Assembly: GCA_017999915.1 (NCBI GenBank)
Contig: JAGNKX010000009.1
Location: 1-64,000, forward strand
Direction: 5' to 3'
DNA: 64,000 bases
From: Spirochaetota bacterium
Lineage (GTDB): Bacteria; Spirochaetota; UBA4802; UBA5550
The notes under the pieces were generated by a model. The model was not told the origin of the DNA, made no database searches, and was given only the letters and a program-made list of their open reading frames with translations. Shown piece after piece: positions 54,782-62,587 of the stretch. Position 1 is the stretch's first letter; the number at the start of each line of letters is the position of its first letter. The position numbers and the translations under genes were made by a program.

Positions 54782-55639
54782 TCATATTATCCCTATCACC
54801 AATATAACTGCCCCTGCCGCCGCCAGTAGAACGCCGGCGGCCGCGTCCCGCGCGGTGAAAGACCTGAAGCTGTAAAGCTCGATATCCCCGGCGAACCCGC
54901 GGCTCACCATGGCCCGGTACGTCTCCTCATAGCGCAGCTGCGATCTCTTGAAAAGAAAAAAGATGCGTCCCGCTATGAGATCCCTGACCGCCGCGCTGTC
55001 AGCGACGCCGACCAGGCGGCTCTTCATGGCAAGGTACATATCCTCGACCGTTTTCGAGAAAATGAAAATGTATTTATATGTAAGGATGATGATCATGAGA
55101 AAAGTGTCGGGCACGCGGAAGACCTTCAGGGCCCTGATGATCTCGAAAAAGGGCGTGGTATGGATGACCAGGAGGGAGATGCCTATGGAATTGGCCACCC
55201 GCAGGGTCAGCATGGCCACGCCGAAGGCGCCCTCCCCGGTGACGCCGATCTCTTTCGGAATCGAGTATATCCAGAATTGATAGGAGCGCGGCAGCGCCGC
55301 CACCGGCAGAATGATCTCGCCGCGGGTGATCACGTTGAAGGCCGACGGCAGGGCGATGAGAAAGCCGAAGAAAAATGCGAAACCGATGATCCGTTTATAC
55401 ATGTAGAATATATTCAGCCGGGAAAGGGCTATCAGCATGAAGACAAAGGCCGATATGGCCAGCTCCGCATACAGGCTTCGGAGAAGGCTGACGATAACTA
55501 TAAAGTATAACATGAATATGACCTTAAGGCGGGGATCAAGTTTCTGGAACAGGCCGTCCTTCTCCGCCATCTCCCAGTACACGTAGCTCGATTTGATGAT
55601 GGCCGCGATAGATCGTATCGTTTTATCAAGGAAGGTCAA
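54782..55639 (-). CDS. cbiQ: CbiQ-type transmembrane component of ECF cobalt/nickel transporter
   Basis: About 285 residues from a TTG start (55639; an ATG 23 codons in is the alternative). Five or more membrane spans; LDPRLKVIFMLYFIVIVS at the N-terminus and the coupling motif MAMKSRLVG (Ala-Met-Lys-Ser-Arg) and later YRAMVSRGF fit T-components. Interacts with CbiO and the substrate-binding CbiM. Belongs to the same operon. Confidence 0.88.
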   Translation of the reverse strand: MTFLDKTIRSIAAIIKSSYVYWEMAEKDGLFQKLDPRLKVIFMLYFIVIVSLLRSLYAELAISAFVFMLIALSRLNIFYMYKRIIGFAFFFGFLIALPSAFNVITRGEIILPVAALPRSYQFWIYSIPKEIGVTGEGAFGVAMLTLRVANSIGISLLVIHTTPFFEIIRALKVFRVPDTFLMIIILTYKYIFIFSKTVEDMYLAMKSRLVGVADSAAVRDLIAGRIFFLFKRSQLRYEETYRAMVSRGFAGDIELYSFRSFTARDAAAGVLLAAAGAVILVIGII

Positions 55640-55659
55640 TGGGTTATCACACCGGTACC

Positions 55660-55989
55660 TTACTTTTTTACGAGCAATTTCGAGATGCCGAACAGCACCA
55701 GGACACAGAGGAGAATGCCAAAAACACCGGACAGAACATAGGATAGGGCCTGAATCGCGAAACCGGATTTTTCATCCCCCAGGTTGTAATCCGGTATCGG
55801 GGCTTTCCACAGGTCCGCGGTCTCTTTCAGTTTCACCGGCACGAAGCCGATCATTTTCTCGATGGTTTCAGTCGACCACTCGCCCCAGGCGTCCCCGGCG
55901 TTGAACCGCGCCGGAAGATACACGCCGATGGGAGAGATGACGGCCATGACGATAAGTATGGCCAGGAGTTTTCTCTGGAAGGGGCTCAT
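55660..55989 (-). CDS. CbiN/NikN-like small membrane protein (PDGLE-type)
   Basis: 109 residues, ATG at 55989 overlapping the CbiM stop (TGATG). Two membrane spans, one at each end (KLLAILIVMAVISPIGVYLP and YVLSGVFGILLCVLVLFG), with a periplasmic part containing WKAPIPDYNL. This topology and position match the CbiN/NikN auxiliary subunit; the canonical PDGLE motif is not obvious. Confidence 0.72.
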   Translation of the reverse strand: MSPFQRKLLAILIVMAVISPIGVYLPARFNAGDAWGEWSTETIEKMIGFVPVKLKETADLWKAPIPDYNLGDEKSGFAIQALSYVLSGVFGILLCVLVLFGISKLLVKK

Positions 55990-56669
55990 CACTTCACCTC
56001 CCCGAGGGCATAGACGCTGTCGCGGTCGTTTTTAATGAAGTAGATGAGCACGAGGAGGGTCACCACCCCCTCTATGATGCCGAAGAGGACCAGGTGCTCG
56101 ATGGCCATGGCCGGCAGCGCTATCTCCAGCCCGTAGGGCGCGTAGAGCGGCTTTCCGTCCGCCGACGCGATGAGGGGCTGGATGCCGAATTCCACCGCCG
56201 TGACCAGGGCCGCCGCGAAAATGCCGATATAGCCGGAAAGGAACGCGGCAAGGTAGACCCTCCATCCGCCGGCCGCCTTCCAGCGGACAAGCTTGAACAC
56301 GAGGATCGAGACGAAGGGCATCACCACCGCCATGTTGAAGCAGTTGGCGCCTATGGCGGTGATGCCGCCGTCGCCGAAGAGAAAGGCCTGGATGATGAGG
56401 GCCACCGAAACGGCCACCACGGCCGTCCATGGCCCCAGCACCAGGGCCACGATGGAGGCCCCCACGGCATGGCCCGTGGTGCCGCCGGGGATCGGGACGT
56501 TGAACATCATGATGAGAAAGGAAAAAGCCGAAGCCATGCCCAGGTAGGGGATGTTCTTAGCCGAAAGTGTCTGCCGCACTTTTCGCAACGCGGCCGCCAG
56601 GAATCCCGCGAACACCGCGTAGAGCGGCACATAGGTCTGGGGGCTTAAATATCCGTCGGGTATGTGCAT
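55989..56669 (-). CDS. cbiM: CbiM/NikM substrate-specificity component
   Basis: 226 residues starting MHIPDGYLSP, where the N-terminal Met-His chelates the metal. Conserved GGTTGHAVGASIVALVLGP and FGDGGITAIGANCFNMAVVM follow. Six or seven spans. Imports Co2+ or Ni2+ with CbiQ/CbiO. Product of the same operon as the outer-membrane-type protein 56672-57637. Confidence 0.93.
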   Translation of the reverse strand: MHIPDGYLSPQTYVPLYAVFAGFLAAALRKVRQTLSAKNIPYLGMASAFSFLIMMFNVPIPGGTTGHAVGASIVALVLGPWTAVVAVSVALIIQAFLFGDGGITAIGANCFNMAVVMPFVSILVFKLVRWKAAGGWRVYLAAFLSGYIGIFAAALVTAVEFGIQPLIASADGKPLYAPYGLEIALPAMAIEHLVLFGIIEGVVTLLVLIYFIKNDRDSVYALGEVK

Positions 56670-56671
56670 GA

Positions 56672-57637
56672 TTATTTCTCTCCTTCTTTCACATTGACCT
56701 CGGCGCCGCTTTTAGGCACATAGCCGAACCATATGGTGGCGCCTGCCAGTATCGAATAATCGGGTCCGGGCGACTCCCATTGCTTCGACTGGATTGAATA
56801 CTTGAAGCCGAGGTCGAGATCGCAGCTGTCGGATACGGTGAGTATCCCTCCTCCCAGGAGATAGGCGTCATGGATCCTTGATCTCTTGTCCTTGTTTCGG
56901 TCAAGGCCGATGTTCGCCACAAGGCGAAAGCGGTCTTTAACGACCCAGAACTCACCGGCAAGTGACGCGTGCCAGATATCCTCGCGCTCATTAATGCGGT
57001 TCTGGTTCCTGATATAGCCGATATTGAGGTGCAGCAGGACCATCTTGAGATCGAGGGTCGTGATGAAATAGCCATAGGCGCCGAACTTTCCCGCGCCCAG
57101 ACCCTTGGAACAATTCCCCGTGGGAATGATGATCCCCGGCTTTAACGCAAGGCTCAGGGCCTTGTACTCGAATATCTTCCATTTCACTTCGGCGCTGATG
57201 TCTCCGAGGCCGTTTTCCATTTCGGTTTGCTTCATGTACAGGCCCTGGAGGGGGCCGGTATAGTAAAAATGCCGGTTCCGGTAATACACGCTCTGAAAAG
57301 GGACGGCGAAAGCGATATCGACGGCGTCTATGACGCCGTAGGCCAGGCCGACCCCGGCCTGGTGAACATTCTCCCGCACATGGCGCTTGCCGAAGACGGA
57401 CTGCCCTTCAAGCCCGCTCTCGGTCACCTCCTTCGGTTCCCGCGCTATTTCAGAGTACCGGTCATGGCTGAACTGGTAGTTGAGCTCAAGCTCGAACACG
57501 CCTTTGCCCTGCATGACCGCGTCATCGGTTATAAGAGGGTGCAGAGCGTATACAGGGATGGGCGCGAATAATCCGATCAGCAGAGCGGCAATCACGGCAT
57601 AAATACCCCGCACATCATACAGCCGTACATGTTTCAT
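56672..57637 (-). CDS. Outer-membrane beta-barrel-like protein leading the cbi operon
   Basis: 321 residues; ATG at 57637 with GGAGGA eight bases upstream. Signal peptide (IYAVIAALLIGLFAPIPVYA). Then ALHPLITDDAVMQGKGVFELE and alternating Tyr/Phe-rich strands (FAVPFQSVYYRNRHFYYTG), similar to the phenol_MetA_deg / transporter-like barrel family. Its place at the head of the CbiM operon, 3 bp apart, suggests passage of the metal across the outer membrane, an inference. Confidence 0.75.
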   Translation of the reverse strand: MKHVRLYDVRGIYAVIAALLIGLFAPIPVYALHPLITDDAVMQGKGVFELELNYQFSHDRYSEIAREPKEVTESGLEGQSVFGKRHVRENVHQAGVGLAYGVIDAVDIAFAVPFQSVYYRNRHFYYTGPLQGLYMKQTEMENGLGDISAEVKWKIFEYKALSLALKPGIIIPTGNCSKGLGAGKFGAYGYFITTLDLKMVLLHLNIGYIRNQNRINEREDIWHASLAGEFWVVKDRFRLVANIGLDRNKDKRSRIHDAYLLGGGILTVSDSCDLDLGFKYSIQSKQWESPGPDYSILAGATIWFGYVPKSGAEVNVKEGEK

Positions 57638-57725
57638 TTCAGTCCTCCAGGGTCTCAAGGATCGGTTACGCCTTTACTTGGAGCGCGTCCCGCATTGCGG
57701 GATGCGTTCTTATTCGAATTGTGCT

Positions 57726-57753
57726 ATTTTATAATATAACGTGTTACTGTCAA
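57726..57753 (-). promoter_or_regulatory. Predicted promoter of the cbi operon with GTGTTACT motif
   Basis: On the minus strand TTGACA (57753-57748) and TAAAAT (57731-57726) are 16 bases apart. The motif GTGTTACT (plus strand 57741-57748) lies between them and also occurs at 62489 and 62536 near the TonB receptor. About 90 bp upstream of the first gene. Confidence 0.45.
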
Positions 57754-57891
57754 GATATATTCGCGTATGATTATCGATAAATAAACAAGCCAGATCAACT
57801 CAAGGCTGTCAATCCTCGAGGATAGGGATCAGTAATAGTAGATGTTCGGTTCATGCCGTCGAACGAAACATTCTATTATGCTCTATATTCT

Positions 57892-57920
57892 AATACGCCC
57901 TCGGGGCGTATTTTTTTTGG
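57892..57920 (+). terminator. Plus-strand intrinsic terminator without an upstream gene
   Basis: AATACGCCC (57892-57900) pairs with GGGCGTATT (57904-57912), followed by a run of T. In the 57.64-58.15 kb gap there is no plus-strand gene. A small RNA ending here is possible. The rest of the gap shows nothing recognisable. Confidence 0.6.
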
Positions 57921-58149
57921 CACAGGAGGAGATATGACGCGATGATATCTCCAGGGATACAGGGAACTATCCATCCCATGCGAGGTATACACACGCGTAA
58001 CCGGATTCTACCGCCCCGTGAGTCATTTCAACCCGGGGAAAAGAGAGGAATTTAGAAACAGAAAATATCTTTCCCTTGAGCGGATTAAAACAGTGGCTGA
58101 TGGTCAGAGATAGGGTAATTATCGATATAAGGCAAGGAAACGCCGTGAT

Positions 58150-58779
58150 TCATGACAATGGCCCTCTCAGCTCGACTTCATGCCGATAGGTGAGAGGCCC
58201 ACCCACCCGACTCGCCCCATAGGTGGCAAAGGTGACATGGCCGACTTCCACGCTCCGTGGCGCCGCATGAAAGGACGCCATTCTTTTTTCAACGATTCCG
58301 CGGGGAAAAGCCCCTGAATAGAGCCCGATGGTTACGTGCGGGATATATGCGTCACGGGCGATTTCCTGGCAGTGCCGGGTCAAGACGTCCCGGACCCGCG
58401 CGATCCCGCCTTCCGGGTCGGAAACTTCCAGGAAGGGAGCCGAAGCGAAGCTTTGCATGGCGCCGACCTCGATGCGGAACGGCATTATGCCGGCGTGCCT
58501 CAGCAGGCGCGCCTGGTCACGGAACTGCTCTTCCGTGAAATCGTCATCATGATCGCGCCGCTTCGCCAAAAAGCCGCATACAAAAAGCGTGATATGTCCC
58601 TGCCTGCCATAGGTCGGGAGCAGATAATCGGCCATGTGCAGCCTGGCGGCTTCGATGGTTTGCTGTATCCCGTCGCCGTCAAGCCGAATCAGCCATACCG
58701 CGTAATCGCTGCGGCCCCGGTGCCATCCGCCGTAATCTCCCGGCACGGAAGGGATCGTTTCATCAGCCTCACCGAACAT
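58150..58779 (-). CDS. 2H phosphoesterase (2'-5' RNA ligase family)
   Basis: 209 residues with two HxT motifs: GRQGHITLFVCGF and DAYIPHVTIGLYSG, the signature of the 2H superfamily (RNA ligase ThpR/LigT, cyclic phosphodiesterases). No signal peptide. It starts 5 bp after the BtuD-like gene, so it belongs to the cobalamin-riboswitch operon. Substrate unknown. Confidence 0.82.
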   Translation of the reverse strand: MFGEADETIPSVPGDYGGWHRGRSDYAVWLIRLDGDGIQQTIEAARLHMADYLLPTYGRQGHITLFVCGFLAKRRDHDDDFTEEQFRDQARLLRHAGIMPFRIEVGAMQSFASAPFLEVSDPEGGIARVRDVLTRHCQEIARDAYIPHVTIGLYSGAFPRGIVEKRMASFHAAPRSVEVGHVTFATYGASRVGGPLTYRHEVELRGPLS

Positions 58780-58784
58780 AGAGG

Positions 58785-59573
58785 CTAAACCATATCACCG
58801 GGGACAATCATCACATGGGGTTTTCCCGACACGGGGCTTTTTTTCACCACGACCCTGGTTTTATACACTTCTTCGATGTTCTGATAGGTGAGAACCGTAT
58901 CGGGGTCGCCGGTCTTGACTATTGCGCCATTATTCATCAGGACCAGCCTGTCGCTGTACTCACTGGCGATATTGAGATCGTGGAGCACCATCAGTATCGT
59001 AATGCCCAATTCCCTGTTGAGCTTTCTAATGAGGTCCATTATCTTCACCTGGTGCGTGATGTCAAGATATGAGGTGGGCTCATCGAGGAGGAGGAGCCGC
59101 GGCTGCTGCGCCAGCGCCTTCGCGATATGGGCCAGCTGCTTCTCTCCGCCGCTGATCCTGTCAAGCTGCCTCTCCCTGTATTGAATGATATCGGTCATGT
59201 TCATATAGGTGGCCGCCACGTCCCGGTCCTTTCCGGTCTCGAAAAACTGCCAGCTCCCGTAATGGGGAAGCCTGCCCAGAAGAACGTATTCCTCCACGGT
59301 CATGTGCTCAACCTCGACATCCTGCGACACGACCGCTATTTTTTTCGCCAGCTCTTTAATGGCGTAATGGGCCATGTCTTTATCTTCGAAAAACACCTTC
59401 CCCGCACATGGCGCCAGTATCCGGCTGATCGTCCTCAGAAGCGTCGTCTTGCCCGATCCGTTGGGGCCCAGGATTCCCACAATTTCACCGCTGTTTATGG
59501 TCAAATCGATATCATGGAGAATGACCTCCCCGTTGTAACCGCTTGAAATATTCTCAAGCCTGACCATGGTCAT
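58785..59573 (-). CDS. btuD: ABC ATPase of a cobalamin/iron-siderophore-type importer
   Basis: 262 residues. Walker A GILGPNGSGKTTLLRTI, signature ISGGEKQLAHIAKALAQQ, Walker B LLLLDEPTSYLD, H-loop VLHDLN: FecE/BtuD type. Ends into the 2H gene and follows the permease with 1-bp spacing. Under the cobalamin riboswitch, so B12 or related corrinoid uptake is most likely. Confidence 0.9.
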   Translation of the reverse strand: MTMVRLENISSGYNGEVILHDIDLTINSGEIVGILGPNGSGKTTLLRTISRILAPCAGKVFFEDKDMAHYAIKELAKKIAVVSQDVEVEHMTVEEYVLLGRLPHYGSWQFFETGKDRDVAATYMNMTDIIQYRERQLDRISGGEKQLAHIAKALAQQPRLLLLDEPTSYLDITHQVKIMDLIRKLNRELGITILMVLHDLNIASEYSDRLVLMNNGAIVKTGDPDTVLTYQNIEEVYKTRVVVKKSPVSGKPHVMIVPGDMV

Positions 59574-59574
59574 A

Positions 59575-60585
59575 TCACCCCCGGAGGCCCCCTTTTTTAT
59601 TCAACGCGTACACAAAAAGCATGCCGCCGATGATCCCTGTTACTACTCCCACCGGCAGCTCCATGGGCGCCACAAGACCGCGCGCTATGGTATCGCAAAG
59701 CACGAGAAACGAAGCGCCGGCAAGATAGGAGCAGACAATGAGAATCCGGTGATCGCCCCCCACGAACATGCGCACGAAATGAGGGACCGCCAGGCCGACA
59801 AAGCCTATGATGCCGGCCACTGAAACGCTCACCCCCGTTAACACCGAGGCAATGAAAAAAAGATACTTCTTTGTTCTTTCCGTGTTCACGCCGAGATGGA
59901 ACGCCTCTTCTTCGCCGACGGCAAAGGCGTTGAGCTGCAGGGAGAAAAGGCAGCTGGCTCCAAGCCCCGCCAGCGATACGACCGAAGAGAGCAATATGAG
60001 GGAAGTGTTCGGTTCTTCCAGGGAGCCCATTATCCAGAAGACGATGCCGTGGAGGTTTTCCGTACGCGATAAAGCCATGATTAGCATTATAAGGGAGGAG
60101 GCGATGAAGCTTATCATAACTCCCGTCAATAGGATGCCGTTTATTTTTAAAAGCCCCTTTTTCATGCTCAGAAAATACACGAGAATGATCACGATGACGG
60201 CGCCGGAAAAACCGGACAATGGATACGAAACGACGCCTATCAGGGATTGGAGTCCCAAAACGATATTAAGGCACACACCCAAGGCGGCGCCGCCGGAAAT
60301 CCCCAGCGTATAAGGCTCCACAAGGGGATTGCGGAAAAGCCCCTGCAGCAGAACGCCGGCGACGCTCAGGGCGCCGCCGAGGACGATTCCGAGAATTATG
60401 CGGGGCAGGCGCACGTCCACGATTATGGAGTATTCAGGGCTCCCCCTACCCTCCAGCAGGACCTGAACGATCCCGCCCATCGATATTCCCGCCGAACCGG
60501 TGCAGAGCGCCACCACGGTCACTGAACAGAGCGCCAGCGCCAGCGCTCCTGTCCACAGGATCCATTTATCGGTCCTTCTTTCCAT
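59575..60585 (-). CDS. btuC: FecCD/BtuC-type permease
   Basis: 336 residues with ten predicted membrane spans. Family segments are clear: RLPRIILGIVLGGALSVAGV, LQGLFRNPLVEPYTLGISGG and GFVGLAVPHFVRMFVGGDH. Start has AAGGTG upstream and overlaps the binding-protein gene by 20 bp. Inner-membrane channel of the importer. Confidence 0.92.
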   Translation of the reverse strand: MERRTDKWILWTGALALALCSVTVVALCTGSAGISMGGIVQVLLEGRGSPEYSIIVDVRLPRIILGIVLGGALSVAGVLLQGLFRNPLVEPYTLGISGGAALGVCLNIVLGLQSLIGVVSYPLSGFSGAVIVIILVYFLSMKKGLLKINGILLTGVMISFIASSLIMLIMALSRTENLHGIVFWIMGSLEEPNTSLILLSSVVSLAGLGASCLFSLQLNAFAVGEEEAFHLGVNTERTKKYLFFIASVLTGVSVSVAGIIGFVGLAVPHFVRMFVGGDHRILIVCSYLAGASFLVLCDTIARGLVAPMELPVGVVTGIIGGMLFVYALNKKGGLRG

Positions 60586-61426
60586 CTTTCACCTTGCTAT
60601 CCGGGTGGAGGTATTCGGCGATTTCCTTCAGCGTCCGTACAAACGTTGCGGGCGTGGGGCTGCAGACCCCGTAGGAATCGATTATATAAATCCTTCTGTT
60701 CTTTACCGCGTCAATCGTCGCGTATCGCCGCCAGTTGTTCCTTTCGCGTTCACCCGTTATGCCCATGGTGACGATAAGTATGACCTGCGGATCGTCGCTG
60801 ATGACTTTTTCCCTGGAATAGAACCCTGTTTTCGAACCACCGGCGACATTGACGCCGCCGGAAAAATCGATATAGTCATGGACGAAAGAATCCCTGGTGG
60901 ACGTAAACAGGGGATTGGCCCCAAGCTGAACGAACACTTTTTTCTTCACAAGCCGTTTGGTTCTTTCCTTTATCTTTTCAACCCCTGCGCGATTCTCATC
61001 CACTATCTTTTTCGCGTATTGCTCCCTTCCCACAAGCCGCCCCATATACATGAACTGATCGCAGAGTTCATTAAAGCTTCGGGGCATACGCAGAACCTCC
61101 ACCCTTATGCCCAGGTTCCTCATTTTTACGATCTGCTCCGGGTTCGTCAGGGACGTGGCAATGACCATGTCCGGCTTCAGAGACAAGATTTTTTCCACGT
61201 CGACAATGGTTACATTGCCGATCTTTTCCCTGTTTTTCGCGGCACTCGGCCTGGTGCAATACACGGTATCGGCGGCCACATTGTCCCCGGCTCCCAGCAG
61301 AAAAAGGTTCTCGGTTATGGCCGGTCCGAGGGATACTATTTTCAATCTCTTTTTTTCATGGTGCTCGGAATAACCGTTTATAGATAGAGCGATCAGCATA
61401 AATGAAGCAGCCGCTTTCTTAACCAT
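60566..61426 (-). CDS. btuF: Periplasmic corrinoid-binding protein
   Basis: 286 residues with a signal peptide (AAASFMLIALSINGYS). Class III binding-protein fold: LKIVSLGPAITENLFLLGAG, then LSLKPDMVIATSLTNPEQI and VFVQLGANPLFT. First gene of the operon, 230 bp downstream of the aptamer. Assigned to corrinoids because of the riboswitch. Confidence 0.88.
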   Translation of the reverse strand: MVKKAAASFMLIALSINGYSEHHEKKRLKIVSLGPAITENLFLLGAGDNVAADTVYCTRPSAAKNREKIGNVTIVDVEKILSLKPDMVIATSLTNPEQIVKMRNLGIRVEVLRMPRSFNELCDQFMYMGRLVGREQYAKKIVDENRAGVEKIKERTKRLVKKKVFVQLGANPLFTSTRDSFVHDYIDFSGGVNVAGGSKTGFYSREKVISDDPQVILIVTMGITGERERNNWRRYATIDAVKNRRIYIIDSYGVCSPTPATFVRTLKEIAEYLHPDSKVKDGKKDR

Positions 61427-61487
61427 ACATCTTCATCCTTGTCATACCACGATCATCCGGGTATTTATATTGCGCCCTATGCGTTAA

Positions 61488-61513
61488 ACAAAAAAGCATG
61501 CCCGAGGGCATGC
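61488..61513 (-). terminator. Terminator of the cobalamin riboswitch
   Basis: On the minus strand GCATGCCC and GGGCATGC (61496-61513) form an 8-bp stem, followed by TTTTTTGTTT. It lies between aptamer and btuF. Confidence 0.85.
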
Positions 61514-61519
61514 TTGACT

Positions 61520-61670
61520 GTGTCAGACTATGACCGTACATCGAAGTCCGACTCACCGGTTCCCATTCCTCGAGGAGATCTCAGTTATGGAAGCTCTGGC
61601 TTATCCGCCGGGGCGGAATTACAGTTGCGGGTCAGCGCGGGATTCTCACCCGACTTCCTCCCAAAATATT
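61520..61670 (-). promoter_or_regulatory. Cobalamin riboswitch
   Basis: Minus-strand elements in order: GGGAGGAAGTCGGGTGAGAA, TCCCGCGCTGACCCGCAACTG, then GGATAAGCCAGAGC and GGGAACCGGTGAGTC. The GGGTGAGAATCCC...CCCGCAACTGTAA core is diagnostic. Followed by an intrinsic terminator, so it most likely ends transcription when adenosylcobalamin is present. Confidence 0.92.
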
Positions 61671-61716
61671 AAAGAGCAATTACTGACAATTGATACTATA
61701 CTTGCGGTAAAACCGC

Positions 61717-61785
61717 TAATAATCATTGATATGCTCCCACGCTTTTGGCGGCGGAGGCACATTGGTATTAATTATCAAGCTATGA
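61717..61785. repeat. Dispersed ~70-bp intergenic repeat, copy C
   Basis: TAATCATTGATA, a core with GGCGGCGG, and TTAATTATCAAGCTATGATA match copies A (8548-8618) and B (20003-20074). It lies just upstream of the cobalamin riboswitch. The remaining gap to 61888 shows nothing further. Confidence 0.5.
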
Positions 61786-61887
61786 TACATGTCTGATACT
61801 CTTTTTCATTGTCAAGAATAAAAAAAGGATGAATAGTTGATACGCATCTCCCTTCCTGCAGGTTAACGGGAAAACGCGAAGGAAGTC

Positions 61888-62334
61888 CTATACCTTCCAA
61901 CTCTTCCTGATATAGAGCCACGTCATGACGCCGCCCCAGGCCAGGAGGAGGAACACGATCACCTTCTGGCCGAATTTCACCAGCACCGGCGACGACGCCT
62001 TTCCGCCCATGGCGGCGTCGACGCTGACCTGCTCCTCGAAGCCGTGGCCGGTGCCGTCGTCGAGGCGCACCAGCCAATTCCCCGCCACGGACGGCACAAA
62101 GGCGAAGCGGCCGTTCTTATCGGTGCGGCCGTTCTGGTATTCCACTTCCTTATTCCCCGGGGCGAATACTTTCAGGGAGGCGTAGGATATGGACTCCCCG
62201 TCATCGTAATAGGCCCTGATCACCATCGCCTTTCCCTGTTCGATGGTGCGGGTGATGCCGTGGGCCAGAAGAGACCCCGTGTTGATTGAAGCCAGGACGA
62301 TTATGGCCACGATAATAATTTTTTGTTTTAACAT
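61888..62334 (-). CDS. DUF4198-like periplasmic protein with C-terminal membrane anchor
   Basis: 148 residues from ATG 62334 with GGAG upstream. Signal (IIIVAIIVLASINTGSLLAH, 20 residues), one Ig-like domain (FAPGNKEVEYQNGRTDKNG, then GNWLVRLDDGTGHG) and a C-terminal span (VIVFLLLAWGGVMTWLYI). Similar proteins accompany Ni/Co transport genes (NikL/NikK type). Divergent from the TonB receptor gene. Confidence 0.7.
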   Translation of the reverse strand: MLKQKIIIVAIIVLASINTGSLLAHGITRTIEQGKAMVIRAYYDDGESISYASLKVFAPGNKEVEYQNGRTDKNGRFAFVPSVAGNWLVRLDDGTGHGFEEQVSVDAAMGGKASSPVLVKFGQKVIVFLLLAWGGVMTWLYIRKSWKV

Positions 62335-62488
62335 AGTAATAATCTCCATGTATCTTATGGTAATTTGATACGAGTGGCGCGGCGCTGAAACCGGCGACAG
62401 GCCACTCTTCCGTGGACCCGCCGACCGCATGGACACTATTGCCCCCGTTCTTTTTATGTCAAACATATTTCACACATAATTTTTTTTC

Positions 62489-62543
62489 GTGTTACTTTTA
62501 GTATATGTATTGACATTTTATGTTACATAAAAAGTGTGTTACT
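62489..62543 (+). promoter_or_regulatory. Repeated GTGTTACT motifs in the divergent promoter region
   Basis: GTGTTACT occurs at 62489-62496 and 62536-62543 with a near match ATGTTACA at 62520-62527, and TTGACA at 62510-62515 lies among them. The same octamer is at the cbi promoter. It resembles half-sites reported for nickel regulator NikR in Desulfovibrio, but the inverted second half is not visible. Confidence 0.35.
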
Positions 62544-62587
62544 GATAATTTTTTAGTGCCATCATCGGCACCGGAAAGGAGGATTTA

